DNA of 64,000 nucleotides, taken from contig NC_092225.1 in NCBI RefSeq assembly GCF_036320965.1, positions 61,119,108-61,183,107 on the forward strand, read 5' to 3'. Below the pieces are notes generated by a model, which was not told where the DNA came from, searched no databases, and saw only the letters and a list, made by a program, of their open reading frames with translations. The stretch is from Panulirus ornatus. Lineage: Eukaryota; Arthropoda; Malacostraca; Decapoda; Palinuridae. Made by a program: the position numbers and the translations under genes. Positions 48,740 to 60,135 of this stretch are shown in pieces (the stretch's first letter is position 1; every line of letters begins with the position of its first letter).

Positions 48740-49168
48740 ATTGTTTTGTTGCTGGGACTTATGGGATCTGTAAGTATTGGTTAGCATTGGTTATCGTTGT
48801 ATGAAACAAAGGTAAGTTCTCGTTTCCATTTTGGGATTGGTGGTTACTCTAAGAGGGTAACCATATTGATCTGAGAATGTATTACGAGGATCTTTGTGTC
48901 ATTGGTTAGGTGTTGAGTTTTATGGTGGCTAGACAGTCAGTTGTTGTTTTCATAGTTCTATTTTGTGTACTCTTCAGCAGCTTATTTTTCACAGGTTGAA
49001 TGAATAGGCAGGTGAGGCGTAGTTTTGGGTCGAGTGGATGATCTTTTTTCTTGAGGACACTAAAGGATTATTTTTTGTGTCCAAATCTAGTACCTGTTAG
49101 TGTTCTGAGGGCATTAAGTTTGTCTTTTGCCTTTTGAGCTGATGATTGTGGTGTGGGTAGTAAATATC

Positions 49169-49218
<50 letters not shown>

Positions 49219-50080
49219 GTGTGTGTGTGTGTGTGTGTTTGTGTGTGTGTATTTTGTATGATGCCCAGAATAACGCGGTTTGTCGAGTAGGAGCGCTTGG
49301 CCACTGAAGGTGAAGGGAGGGTGCAAGTTGGATTCGTGTGTGTCTGGGGTTAATGAGATAACTTCTGTGGAATTACAGACATTTTGTCCTATGTGAGCCA
49401 CTGTTCCTCTGGTGTAGTGTTTAACGTCTGTTGTTGCTGCTCTGGTGTCAGTGTGCTGTCGTGTGATTTTAAGGCCATTCGCATATGAGGGAACCTTCAT
49501 ACTGTGTTCTGTGGGAGGCACTTGGAGACTGTGTTGGAAAAGACTGAAGAAGGATGGCGAAAGAACTGTTCCTTGTGGTACGCCATTGTAGAGCTGGAGT
49601 TTTAGGGATAAAGTCTTTGTGAACGACTCTGTCTTAGCGACTGGCAGTGAAGTTGGCCATCCAATATTTTGTCATTGTTGTTTGAGATGATGTTAAGTTA
49701 GTTTTAGGTGAGAATGTCTCTAAGATAGTATAAAATACTTTGTTGGTTTTTGTTGCTACTTGAGATGTACGAAAATGTGGTTTTTGTTGGTTATGCTGTG
49801 TAAGGTCTGTGTATGGTTTGGTTATGAAATGATTTGGTCCAAAGCAATGTTGTTTAAGGTGAAAGTGGGATACTTAGCTTTGATTATGTTGTCGATCAGC
49901 TTCTCAACGAGTTTTAATATTGAGAACAAAAGGGATATAGGACTACAAGATGAAGGGGAGTTGCGTGGTTTGATAGGTTTAAGGCTCGTACTATGATGGC
50001 AAGTGTCCTGATATTAGGGAGTTTGCTGTAAAGCCAGGAGTGACAGAAGTAACTATAAGTGCTTGGATTGCAACTGGGCT
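48740..50080 (-). mobile_element. I-superfamily-like LINE, degenerate RT region
   Basis: On minus, 49600-49545 reads LYNGVPQGTVLSPSFFSLF, a clear RT motif B. The motif C position reads SYANG (49474-49488), where YADD is expected, and is followed by VISLTPDTHESN (near 49370). The region 49130-49090 reads AQKAKDKLNALRTLTGTRFG and 48990-48900 reads NKLLKSTQNRTMKTTTDCLA, typical of the region after the RT in I-like LINEs. A TG array (49173-49252) has grown inside it. Upstream, LPFILQSYIPFVLNIKTR and FGPNHFITKPYTDLTQH give the earlier RT part (49960-49790). Many stops. Confidence 0.72.
49173..49252. repeat. (TG)n microsatellite inside the I-like LINE
   Basis: About 80 bp of TG between two parts of the same decayed LINE coding region. 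Confidence 0.97.
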
Positions 50081-50257
50081 AGAGTGTTTCATATGTATAT
50101 ATCCAGCTCTCAGATCTTTTCATATTAACGCCATAATTGTACCTCTCCTTCATGTAGCAAACGAAAGCATCTTGAACCCTGTCGTTGACTACATAATTCC
50201 CTTGTTATTTTACTTATAACCTATATCTTGCCATTCGCTTTACTCGTCTGGTTCACA

Positions 50258-51590
<1,333 letters not shown>

Positions 51591-51995
51591 TCGACTCTTA
51601 AGCACGACGGAACGACCCTTGGGCATGATGATATGGTTTTTGGCCTGGTGTTTGAAGGGACAGTGGTACTCAGATATCATACCGTTGTGCTAAAGCGTCG
51701 TACCTTCAAGCTCAAGGATCGTACCGTCGTGCTGAAGGGTCTTACAGTCGTGCTGAAGGATCGTACCGTCGTACTGAAGGGTCTTGCAGTCGTGCTGAAG
51801 GTTCATACCGTCGTGCTGAAGGGTATTACAGTCGTGCTGAAGGGTATTACAGTCGTGCTGAAGGATCGTACCGTCGTGCTGAAGGGTCTTACAGTGGTGC
51901 TGAAGGATCGTACCGTCGTGCTGAAGGATTACAATGCCGTCGTTGATGATCGTACCCTCATGCTTAATAATCATACCGTCGTTCTCAAGTGGGCT
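51591..51995. repeat. 21-bp minisatellite, main array with inverted start
   Basis: 51592-51632 carries the unit in reverse (GCACGACGGAACGACCCTTG). 51680-51990 carries about 15 forward units such as AAGGATCGTACCGTCGTGCT. The 7-codon period keeps frames open on both strands (VVLKDRT on plus, ILQHDCKTLQHDGT on minus). Confidence 0.93.
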
Positions 51996-52332
51996 GATCA
52001 ATCAATAGATTGAGAAGATTACATCCGCAGGTGATGAGAATAAGGAGGATTGATTCTCCGGGTATTGTCCATGAAAGATGAAATGGAAGGTTGGGACAGA
52101 AGGTTCGTGATACAGTATTGGAAATATACCAGACACGTGTGTGCCCCGTGAGCGAAGGAAGTGAATAAGGAGAGATTGGGAACAGAGTCATGACGTGAAC
52201 AAATGGACAAAATAAGGAGAAAGATGATGTGTGCAATGATGCAACTGGAAGTTAATCCTTATGAAGATCTGTGATGACGAACTGTTCAATGTATAATGAC
52301 CAAGGATGAAAAAGGAAGCAGTTTTAGTAAGC

Positions 52333-52338
<6 letters not shown>
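51996..52338. other. Unassigned DNA
   Basis: Nothing recognised. Confidence 0.5.

Positions 52339-52386
<48 letters not shown>
52339..52386. repeat. (GA)n microsatellite
   Basis: About 48 bp of GA. Confidence 0.97.
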
Positions 52387-52389
<3 letters not shown>

Positions 52390-52891
52390 CTGCGGACCTA
52401 CATACAAGAATGAGGAATATGCTGCAGAGTAGTAAAAGCTAGCGAACGGGACACGAAGCAAAAAAGAAGTAGAAGATGAAAAAAAAAAAAGAAAAAATAG
52501 AAAAGGAAAAGAAGAAAGAAGATGTATCAATTTTAACAAGATTTTGGAGGATATGAACAGAGGGTCAGAGGAACTGCAGAGGTGAAATAAGATATCTAGG
52601 TTAGGTCTCCAGGTCTCCAAGAGGTGGGCTCTAGTTGGATGGTGCTAATGACGAGGTGCAAACGACAGCAAAAACGAGGAGGTTCAGTTGCCCACTGAAA
52701 CGAAACAGAGAGAAGGGAGAAGGTGAAAGGAGGGGCTGGAATGCTGGGTGAATGCAGTAATTATACCTTTGTACAGAGATAATAGTGTTAAGAATTAATG
52801 TGCTCCAAATATGGTGGTTAGTTTCTCAGGTTTAAAGACGGAATATATGGCTGAATATTAACTGAGGGTTTTTAAAAGGAATTTGTAGGTC

Positions 52892-52894
<3 letters not shown>
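52387..52894. other. Unassigned purine-rich DNA
   Basis: A GAA/AAA-rich stretch at 52450-52530. Nothing else recognised. Confidence 0.5.

Positions 52895-52967
<73 letters not shown>
52895..52967. repeat. (TA)n microsatellite
   Basis: About 72 bp of TA just left of an old LINE piece. Confidence 0.97.
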
Positions 52968-52970
<3 letters not shown>

Positions 52971-52984
52971 AGAATAGTAATTCA

Positions 52985-53290
52985 GAACGTGTTCGAAAAG
53001 TAACAAATATCTATATGCAATGCTTATAGCCATAGAGAAGAACATTATATCAAGAGAATATGGACGATGTATTACATGGAATATAAAGTATGTTGGATAG
53101 CAGCTGCTGGAAGCAACAATCGGTGTTTGCAATGAAAGCCGGGCATGTTAGGGTGAACAGAGAAGTGAATGCCCTAATTTAAGGTGAGGTTGGGGTACCA
53201 CAGGGATTTGTAATGTCGCCAATACTGTTTGGTGTCCTTTAGGGGCAGAGCTTAGGATGCAGGTTTTGGTAGATACTGTGGGTGAAAGAA
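52985..53290 (+). mobile_element. Old LINE-1fam relative, RT motif A-B region
   Basis: GCTTATAGCCATAGAGAAGA and TTGGATAGCAGCTGCTGGAA follow, base for base in order, the motif A to motif B stretch of copies D and H. 53189-53240 translates VGVPQGFVMSPILFGVL, an RT motif B with PQG where the younger copies have RQG. Several stops. Similarity fades after about 53290; the purine-rich DNA to 53.9 kb may be the rest of the same copy. Confidence 0.65.
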
Positions 53291-54083
53291 CGAGATAAAG
53301 TGAATAATGGAAGGGAGTGGCTGGAGGACACATGTTTGAGGATAACTGAAAAGGCAGAGCTTAAAGACAATGGTTGGCTTATGTAAGGACATGTATGTAG
53401 AGCAAGTTGAATAGAAGAAATTATATTGGGCAAAAGATGACATGACATGATCAGAAATTAAGAGGAAGATAGAAAGTAGGAATATATATGGAAGCAATGG
53501 AAATAAAGATGGATGAACAGATGGTGAGTTATGGAGAGTTCAGAAGGACTGGGCAAAGTGCTAGTGCTCTGAGGATGGTCACTGGGGAAGATGGACGAGG
53601 TTAGCAAGGTGTGTCGCATGCATGTTTAAACCAGCTTGATGAACAGCATTGAAACCATGGGTGTAACAGCAGATTGGCATGGATAGCATGAGCAACGGAG
53701 ATGCATTTTCAAAACCCGGACAAAGAGTAGCAAGGGTGGACAGAGTAGATGATGAATTAAATAGAGGAAAATATGGCAAAGACAAGTACAGAGATAATAT
53801 GGTGTGATACAGAGTTTAGAAATGGGAGGATCATTTGGACAGGATGACTGCTTGGGGAGAGACTTAGAGCCGATGGAAGGATTTAAGAAGGGAAACTGTT
53901 GGTAGAATAGATCTTAACGCAATAGGATCTATTACGGTCTGTCGATGACCGTAATAATCTTCGTAAAAACATATCTGAGCATCGCTCTATGGAAAGAAAG
54001 GTCTATAGCCCTTAAAAATCCTAAGTATCATTTTTTTCTTTCCGAGTTAGTGGTTCACCACAGTAGGGAGGCAGGTGCTGGTG

Positions 54084-54085
<2 letters not shown>
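53291..54085. other. Unassigned purine-rich DNA, possibly decayed LINE
   Basis: GTAGATGATGAATTAAATAG-type sequence with no clear motif. A LINE origin is a guess from position and composition. Confidence 0.4.

Positions 54086-54146
<61 letters not shown>
54086..54146. repeat. (GA)n microsatellite
   Basis: About 60 bp of GA with one missing base near 54118. Confidence 0.97.
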
Positions 54147-54150
<4 letters not shown>

Positions 54151-55318
54151 TACCTTCAGGTCCATCTTGTGAGGCTTGCCCAGTGCCCCAGACATTTACA
54201 CCCGGAGTGATTCATTGGGTGAACTTTGCCGCTAACTCCCCATCATAAAGGGCTCACTTCTTGCCTTTTGTAAAGCAGTTTCGTATCACTTTAAGCTACT
54301 TTCACCTTTTCTTGTGTCCCTGCGAATGTGCAGCATCACACGAAGTATGTGGCTTGAATTCCTAAGGCCTAATTTTCTCGTATCTTTATTCATTGTTTCG
54401 CGTCTTCGGGCTTTTCTAATCACATTACTTACCGTTCCTTTACAGTACTATTTCTTGTTCATATGTTCAAGTTTGTAATGAGTTGTAATCTTCGTCAGTT
54501 TTACGTCATTTCTTGCATGAGTAATTTTCCTTAAGAAAATTTATTGATCTGATAAATCTTCAGAATTTAAGAATATCTAGCTGGTCTTTCTGTATAAATA
54601 TGTAATGACTTTTGAATATAGAACTATAAATGAACACTATGGGAATGACGATTGCATATCCATAAATGCTTAAGTGAATCGTTCGTGTTTTCTAGCAACC
54701 ATCAGGTACTTTTAGCACAAGTTCCGACGCCATCAAAAGTCTCTCTAAATTGGATCGAATCTCATAAAAGTACTCAGGCGGGAGGCTTACCCAACCAGAG
54801 CCTTAAAATGTCCATTCGGATTCTGTCAGACTGCATAATATATTGGTCTGTTCTTCCTTCAGGTTTAATGTTATGTGCCTTCGGTTCATCTCACAAATGA
54901 AATACAGTTTTCGTATTCTCCTGAAGAACTTAGAATATATTATTGTCTTTTTCTTTTTCTTTTTGCCCTCATAATGAAGCGTGCAGACATGACCCGATTT
55001 CATCAGCCTTCTCCAAGAGCTGGACTTCTGATCCCATTAAAACTTGATATATGACTGTCACTCCAAAAGGAGGTTTCCAATTCTCCACAGCAGTTTCAGA
55101 CACAGTGTCCAAATCTACAAAAAAGGACATTATCCAGAACCTGCCAAACAAAAATAATGAGGGGCATCGATCTCCTAACCCAACAAAAAAGAGAATATAC
55201 ATAAATATCCGTATATGACCTTGAATCCCATGCATGGGACTGAATCCCAGGACGTTCACCCAAGTGTTGGAGTTTTTCGTTCCTACATGACACACGAGGG
55301 ATAAGTGATATATATATT
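54147..55318. other. Unassigned DNA
   Basis: No gene or repeat family recognised. A minus-strand frame at 54969-55295 (108 codons) has ordinary composition but no recognisable domain and overlaps the edge of a LINE. Confidence 0.45.
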
Positions 55319-56032
55319 TTTTTTTTATTTATTATACTTTGTCGCTGTCTCCCGCGTTTGCGAGGTAGCGCAAGGAAACAGACGAAAGAAATGGCCCCCC
55401 CCCCATACACATGTATATACATACGTCCACACACGCAAATATACATACCTACACAGCTTTCCATGGTTTACCCCAGACGCTTCACATGCCTTGATTCAAT
55501 CCACTGACAGCACGTCAACCCCGGTATACCACATCGCTCCAATTCACTCTATTCCTTGCCCTCCTTTCACCCTCCTGCATGTTCAGGCCCCGATCACACA
55601 AAATCTTTTTCACTCCATCTTTCCACCTCCAATTTGGTCTCCCTCTTCTCCTTGTTCCCTCCACCTCCGACACATATATCCTCTTGGTCAATCTTTCCTC
55701 ACTCATCCTCTCCATGTGCCCAAACCACTTCACAACACCCTCTTCTGCTCTCTCAACCACGCTCTTTTTATTTCCACACATCTCTCTTACCCTTACGTTA
55801 CTCACTCGATCAAACCACCTCACACCACACATTGTCCTCAAACATCTCATTTCCAGCACATCCATCCTCCTGCGCACAACTCTATCCATAGCCCACGCCT
55901 CGCAACCATACAACATTGTTGGAACCACTATTCCTTCAAACATAGCCATTTTTGCTTTCCGAGATAATGTTCTCGACTTCCACACATTCTTCAAGGCCCC
56001 CAGGATTTTCGCCCCCTCCCCCACCCTATGTA
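55319..56032 (-). mobile_element. LINE-1fam copy G: C-terminal domain plus tail, 3'UTR deleted
   Basis: On minus, the C-terminal domain (from HRVGEGAKILGALKNVWKSR back to ARNRVNWSDVVYRG) is intact in one frame. Its downstream 3'UTR is cut at about 55457 and joined directly to the CA-rich part and tail (55322-55455), so roughly 400 bp of UTR are missing relative to copy H. Residue blocks put it in the same young subfamily as D and H. The 5' break at 56032 is a short TA run that leads into the Penelope-like element. Confidence 0.9.
55515..56024 (-). pseudogene. LINE C-terminal domain, open frame (copy G)
   Basis: One hundred sixty-nine codons with LYGCEAWAMDRVVRRRMDVL (about residues 38-57), RCLRTMCGVRWFDRVSNVRV (about 61-80), VVKWFGHMERMSEERLTKRI (about 98-117) and GRPNWRWKDGVKKILCDRGL (about 130-149). 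There is no catalytic RT core in this piece. Confidence 0.85.
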
Positions 56033-56041
56033 TATATATAT

Positions 56042-57346
56042 AGACTTATCAAAACAAAAACAAAATTTTCCAGCAAGACCTACAGTGATTCAGTAGGCTC
56101 CATCACATATAAATTATTAAAATGGTTAGTTTCCTTATTAAGCCCTTTAGTTGGTAAGGTATCAAATTCTAATATCATGAACAATGTAGATTTAGTCAAC
56201 AAGCTAAACAATATCAATATTAATTTTGATTTCAAACTAGTTAGCTTTGATGTTTCCTCACTTTTCACTAAAGTTCCAGTTGATGACCTTTTAGAATATT
56301 CATTTGATGTCTTGGATGATATTCATTTACCTGTTTCAAAGTCTAATTTCATTGAACTGATAAAATTGTGTATAAAAGACTGTGTATTTCAAGTTAATGG
56401 AGATTATTATGCTCAAAAATGTGATATGGCAATGGGTAATCCTCTTTCACCTGTACTAAGTAATCTTTATATGGAATTTTTTGAAACAAAATTACTAAAG
56501 GATATCGTACCTTCTAATGCAATTTGCTTTAGGTATGTAGATGATGTTCTTTGTGTTTGGTCAACAAATGAAAATTTACAAATATTTCTCCCCTTACTTA
56601 ACAATTTAGTACCTTCCATCAAATTTACTGTAGAAAATGAAAATAATGGTATGTTACCATTTTTAGATTGCATGATCCATAGACAAGGAAACAAGTTTAA
56701 GTTTAGCATATACAGAAAACCCACCAATGTATGCTCATATATCCATTATTATTCATCTCAACATGACAGAGTTAAATTATCATTTCAATCTATGTTCCTA
56801 AGGGCATTACGTATTTGCAGTCCAGAGTTTATTGATGATGAGTTTGAGAAGATATATTCTATTGGATCTGAGTTAAAGTACCCTAGATCATTCACTGATA
56901 AATACCTTAAGTTAGCAAAGAAATCATTTTATAGAGTTGAGCCCAAACCTCCCACTGACACCAAGAATCTTTTAGTTCTCCTTTTTAATGATAATTTCAC
57001 TTTGCTTCCCATGTTGCTTAAATCCTTTAATGTAAATGTTGTCTTTAGCAACAATAATACTATAAAGAATATCTTCATCAGGAATTCACCAGAAAATTCT
57101 CTTGGTTGCATCTATAAAGTTCCTTGTGGAAACTGTGATAAATTCTATGTTGGTCAGACTGGTAAGGATCTTTCTGTTAGACTTAAGCAACATAAATATA
57201 GTATAAGAAAGGGACAAGAATCAAATGCCTTGTTTAATCATGTTAAAACCTATGATCATTGTATTGACTGGAGTAACGCCATCTCAGTTGTTAACTCTAA
57301 CTCTATTACCAAGAGAAATATCATTGAATCTTCTATTATTAAATAG
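56042..57346 (+). pseudogene. Penelope-like RT-GIY-YIG polyprotein, truncated and with an early stop
   Basis: The frame is open from 55952, but the first 30 codons belong to the antisense LINE; the element's own sequence begins at 56042 with RLIKTKTKF. Within the 464-codon frame: FDVSSLFTKVP (99-109, motif A, Asp100), DMAMGNPLSPVLSNLYMEFF (158-177, motif B), FRYVDDVLCVW (193-203, motif C with both catalytic Asp), LPFLDCMI (235-242) and FSIYRKPTN (251-259). GCIYKVPCGNCDKFYVGQTG (385-404), with Arg410, forms the GIY-YIG nuclease core. The chain ends at TAG (57344-57346), but the same frame continues another 29 codons (NLNISDALYKLDNFIVDKIC) to TGA at 57434-57436. The N-terminal part normally present before motif A is missing. 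Confidence 0.9.
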
Positions 57347-57538
57347 ACAAAGAATCATAATCTTAATATTAGTGATGCTCTGTACAAATTAGATAACTTT
57401 ATTGTTGATAAGATTTGTAAAATGATAAGTTTATGAACGCTCGTTGTATGTTTTTGACAATCACATGTTTACCAAATGGCGTCCTAGCTTCGTCTCTTCG
57501 ATGTACATCAACTGACTGTTTTATTTCTCTCTTATGTC

Positions 57539-57579
57539 TCCCCTGATGATGTGATTATTACACGAAAGTGCACTTGGGA
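57539..57579 (+). ncRNA. Possible hammerhead ribozyme motif of the Penelope-like element
   Basis: CTGATGA (57543-57549), GAAA (57564-57567) and a TT cleavage-type dinucleotide (57574-57575) occur in hammerhead order. Stem I can form between TCCC (57539-57542) and GGGA (57576-57579). Stem II is weak: GTG (57551-57553) with CAC (57561-57563), leaving T57550 unpaired. Stem III is only AG (57567-57568) with CT (57573-57574) around a TGCA loop. Hammerhead motifs with tiny stem III are known from Penelope-like elements. An alternative hairpin pairing CACGAAA with TTTTCGTG is also possible. Confidence 0.45.
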
Positions 57580-57613
57580 ACTTTTCGTGTTTCATTTTCC
57601 CCGTGGACTCATA

Positions 57614-57614
57614 G

Positions 57615-57690
<76 letters not shown>
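57614..57690. repeat. (TA)n microsatellite between the Penelope-like element and LINE copy H
   Basis: About 76 bp of TA. Confidence 0.97.
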
Positions 57691-57695
<5 letters not shown>

Positions 57696-57746
57696 GAGTA
57701 TCAGATTGGGGAAGAGCAGTGTGGTTTCGGAAGTGGTAGAGGATGT

Positions 57747-57938
57747 GTGGATCAGGTGTTTGCTTTGAATAATGTATGTGAGAAATACTTAGGAAAACAA
57801 ATGGATTTGTATGTAGCATTTATGGATCTGGAGAAGGCATATGATAGAGTTGATAGAGATGCTCTGTTTAAGGTTTCAAGAATATTTCGTGTGGGAGGCA
57901 AGTTGTTAGAAGAAGTGAAAAGTTTTTATCGGGGATAA
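57747..57938 (+). pseudogene. LINE RT motif A fragment (copy H)
   Basis: Sixty-three codons: VFALNNVCEKYLGKQMDLYV, AFMDLEKAYDRVDRDAL (motif A; catalytic Asp about residue 26), ending FYRG-stop at the deletion junction. Confidence 0.85.
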
Positions 57939-57950
57939 AAAGGGGCAAGT

Positions 57951-58802
57951 ATGCAGTCTGTTGTGGATGAGAGAGCTTGGGAAGTGAGTCAGTTGTTGTT
58001 CGCTGATGATACAGCGCTGGTGGCTGATTCATGTAAGAAACTGCAGAAGCTGGTGACTGAGTTTGGTAAAGTGTGTGAAAGAAGAAAGTTAAGAGTAAAT
58101 GTGAATAAGAGCAAGGTTATTAGGTACAGTAGGGTTGAGGGTCAAGTCAATTGGGAGGTAAGTTTGAATGGAGAAAAACTGGAGGAAGTAAAGTGTTTTA
58201 GATATCTGGGAGTGGATCTGGCAGCGGATGGAACCATGGAAGCGGAAGTGAATCATAGGGTGGGGGAGGGGGCGAAAATTCTGGGAGCCTTGAAGAATGT
58301 TTGGAAGTCGAGAACATTATCTCGGAAAGCAAAAATGGGTATGTTTGAAGGAATAGTGGTTCCAACAATGTTGTATGGTTGCGAGGCGTGGGCTATGGAT
58401 AGAGTTGTGCGCAGGAGGATGGATGTGCTGGAAATGAGATGTTTGAGGACAATATGTGGTGTGAGGTGGTGTGATCGAGTAAGTAATGTAAGGGTAAGAG
58501 AGATGTGTGGAAATAAAAAAAGTGTGGTTGAGAGAGCAGAAGAGGGTGTTTTGAAATGGTTTGGCCACATGGAGAGAATGAGTGAGGAAAGATTGACCAA
58601 GAGGATATATGTGTCGGAGGTGGAGGGAACGAGTAGAAGTGGGAGACCAAATTGGAGGTGGAAAGATGGAGTGAAAAAGATTTTGTGTGATCGGGGCCTG
58701 AACATGCAGGAGGGTGAAAGGCGTGCAAGGAATAGAGTGAACTGGAACGATGTGGTATACCGGGGTCGACATGCTGTCAATGGATTGAACCAGGGCATGT
58801 GA
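57951..58802 (+). pseudogene. LINE RT motif C and C-terminal domain, open frame (copy H)
   Basis: Two hundred eighty-three codons without damage: LLFADDTALVADSCKKLQKL (about residues 13-32), CFRYLGVDLAADGTMEAEVN (about 83-102), LYGCEAWAMDRVVRRRMDVL (about 143-162), VLKWFGHMERMSEERLTKRI (about 203-222) and GRPNWRWKDGVKKILCDRGL (about 235-254). It ends GLNQGM at a TGA shared with copies B, E and G. The first Met is internal to the RT, so this is not a true start. Confidence 0.88.
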
Positions 58803-59221
58803 AGCGTCTGGGGTAAACCATAGAAAGTTGTGTGGGGCCTGGATGTGGAAAGGGAGCTGTGGTTTCGGTGCATTATTATATGACTGCTAGAGACTGAGTG
58901 TGAACGAATGGGGCCTTTGGTGTCTCCTAGCGCAACCTCGCACACATGAGGGGGGAGGGGGTTATTATTCCATGTGTGGCGAGGTGGCGATAGGAACAAA
59001 TAAAGGCAGACAGTATGAATTATGTACATGTGTATATATGTATATGTTTGTGTGTGTATATATATGTGTACATTGAGATGTAGAGGTATGTATATTTTGC
59101 GTGTGTGGACGTGTATGTATATACATGTGTATGTGGGCGGGTTGGGTCATTCTTTCGTCTGTTTCCTTGCGCTACCTCGCTAATGTGGGAGACAGCGACA
59201 AAGCAAAATAATAAATAAATG

Positions 59222-59222
<1 letters not shown>
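58803..59222 (+). other. LINE-1fam 3'UTR with duplicated tail module
   Basis: Module 1: CCTTTGGTGTCTCCTAGCGC, then AACCTCGCACACATGAGGGG (58914-58953). It is followed by a TG/TA-rich middle (59026-59130). Module 2: CATTCTTTCGTCTGTTTCCT, then TGCGCTACCTCGCTAATGTG and GGAGACAGCGACAAAG (59148-59204). The two modules resemble each other over about 33 bp, and module 2 is the part shared with Fam2. Confidence 0.75.

Positions 59223-59223
<1 letters not shown>

Positions 59224-59314
<91 letters not shown>
59224..59314. repeat. (TA)n-(TG)n microsatellite after LINE copy H
   Basis: About 65 bp of TA then about 26 bp of TG directly after the A/T-rich LINE end. Confidence 0.97.
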
Positions 59315-59316
<2 letters not shown>

Positions 59317-60130
59317 GAGTCATCTAAAGTCATCCTCACAACATCCTAGTTCTGACGTCACTACTACACGCATAACTTTCACACGAATTAGGTCACCTCG
59401 TCCAGAGCGCGTAACCAACTCTGTCCACGGCCAGTCTAGAGAACTGGCGTGGCTTGGGTTGGTGCCGGTCGAAGAGGGAGGACTTGTTAGCTAACAAGGA
59501 GGAGAAGATAGGTCGTGTGTACTGTAGAGAGAGAGAGAGAGGAGGGGACGCGGGAGGTCAGACCAGGCATGATTTATAAGGGTTTGTGTTCCAGGCTTGG
59601 TGTGGTTAAGGATTCACGACCCACCTGCTTCCTGACTAGGGCTCTTACCTGTAACCTTAGGTTCTGCTGCTGATGCCTACGTCGGTATCTGACAGTGAGT
59701 GCAACTTAGTCCGTGCATCTGTTCCTCTACGGATATTCATCTTTTCTGTGGTAGATAATTCTTAGGTGGCTTCATGTTTAAGATAAGGTGTACCCAACTC
59801 CTCCCTTGAGAGCCTCACACGCTGAGAATGTTAGTGGATGAGACACGCGTTATGTTGTTGCTTCTCGTCGTTTGCCTGGTGAGACAGGCCACACGAGGAT
59901 TGACCGTTATGGTACCTCTTCCTCTCCTCGAGGAGCGAAGCTTTGGAGTTCTCTTCTTTATCTAGTCTTTCCCTCCTCCTGCAAGCTTTTTAACTTTAAA
60001 TGTCAGGCGTATAAACGACTACTGAGCCTGATTGATTTTATTACCCTTTTTCTCTTACTTTTTTCATTCATCATATCCGAATTGATCTTGATAGGGGCAT
60101 GATATTTCCTGTGCCATATCACTCGCTGTT
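59315..60130. other. Unassigned DNA
   Basis: No gene recognised. A short GA run lies at 59526-59541. Confidence 0.5.
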
Positions 60131-60135
60131 TGTTT

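Larger units (their letters stand above)
56042..57613 (+). mobile_element. Penelope-like retroelement, 5'-truncated
   Basis: Encodes a reverse transcriptase followed by a GIY-YIG endonuclease on one chain, the hallmark of EN(+) Penelope-like elements. It starts mid-domain after a short TA run (56032-56042), and its 3' end runs into a (TA)n array at about 57614, so the element sits inside a TA-rich site between two LINE copies of opposite orientation. Base composition is more A/T-rich than its LINE neighbours. Confidence 0.92.
57691..59222 (+). mobile_element. LINE-1fam copy H: RT to tail, with one internal deletion
   Basis: Starts at the sequence coding EQCGFGSGRGCVDQV, upstream of RT motif A, which no other plus-strand copy keeps. 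It covers FMDLEKAYDRVDR (motif A), then loses about 145 bp at 57936 relative to copy D, removing motif B. It continues from GASMQSVVDERAWEVSQ through FADD, the C-terminal domain, TGA stop at 58800, complete 3'UTR and both tail modules (58930-58941 and 59169-59188), ending in an AATAAATAAATGATAAATA run and (TA)n. The best-preserved 3' end in the window. Confidence 0.93.

Noticed and set aside
51633..52013. A 126-codon protein with VVLKDRT heptads
   Set aside because: It is a 21-bp minisatellite; the opposite strand is open as well.
54969..55295. A 108-codon minus-strand frame with normal-looking composition
   Set aside because: No recognisable domain, no splice or start support, and one overlapping minus frame continues into LINE tail sequence. 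Left as unassigned.
55952..56041. N-terminal 30 residues of the Penelope-like frame (MLSEIMFSTS...)
   Set aside because: They translate antisense LINE copy G and a TA run; the frame is open there only by chance.
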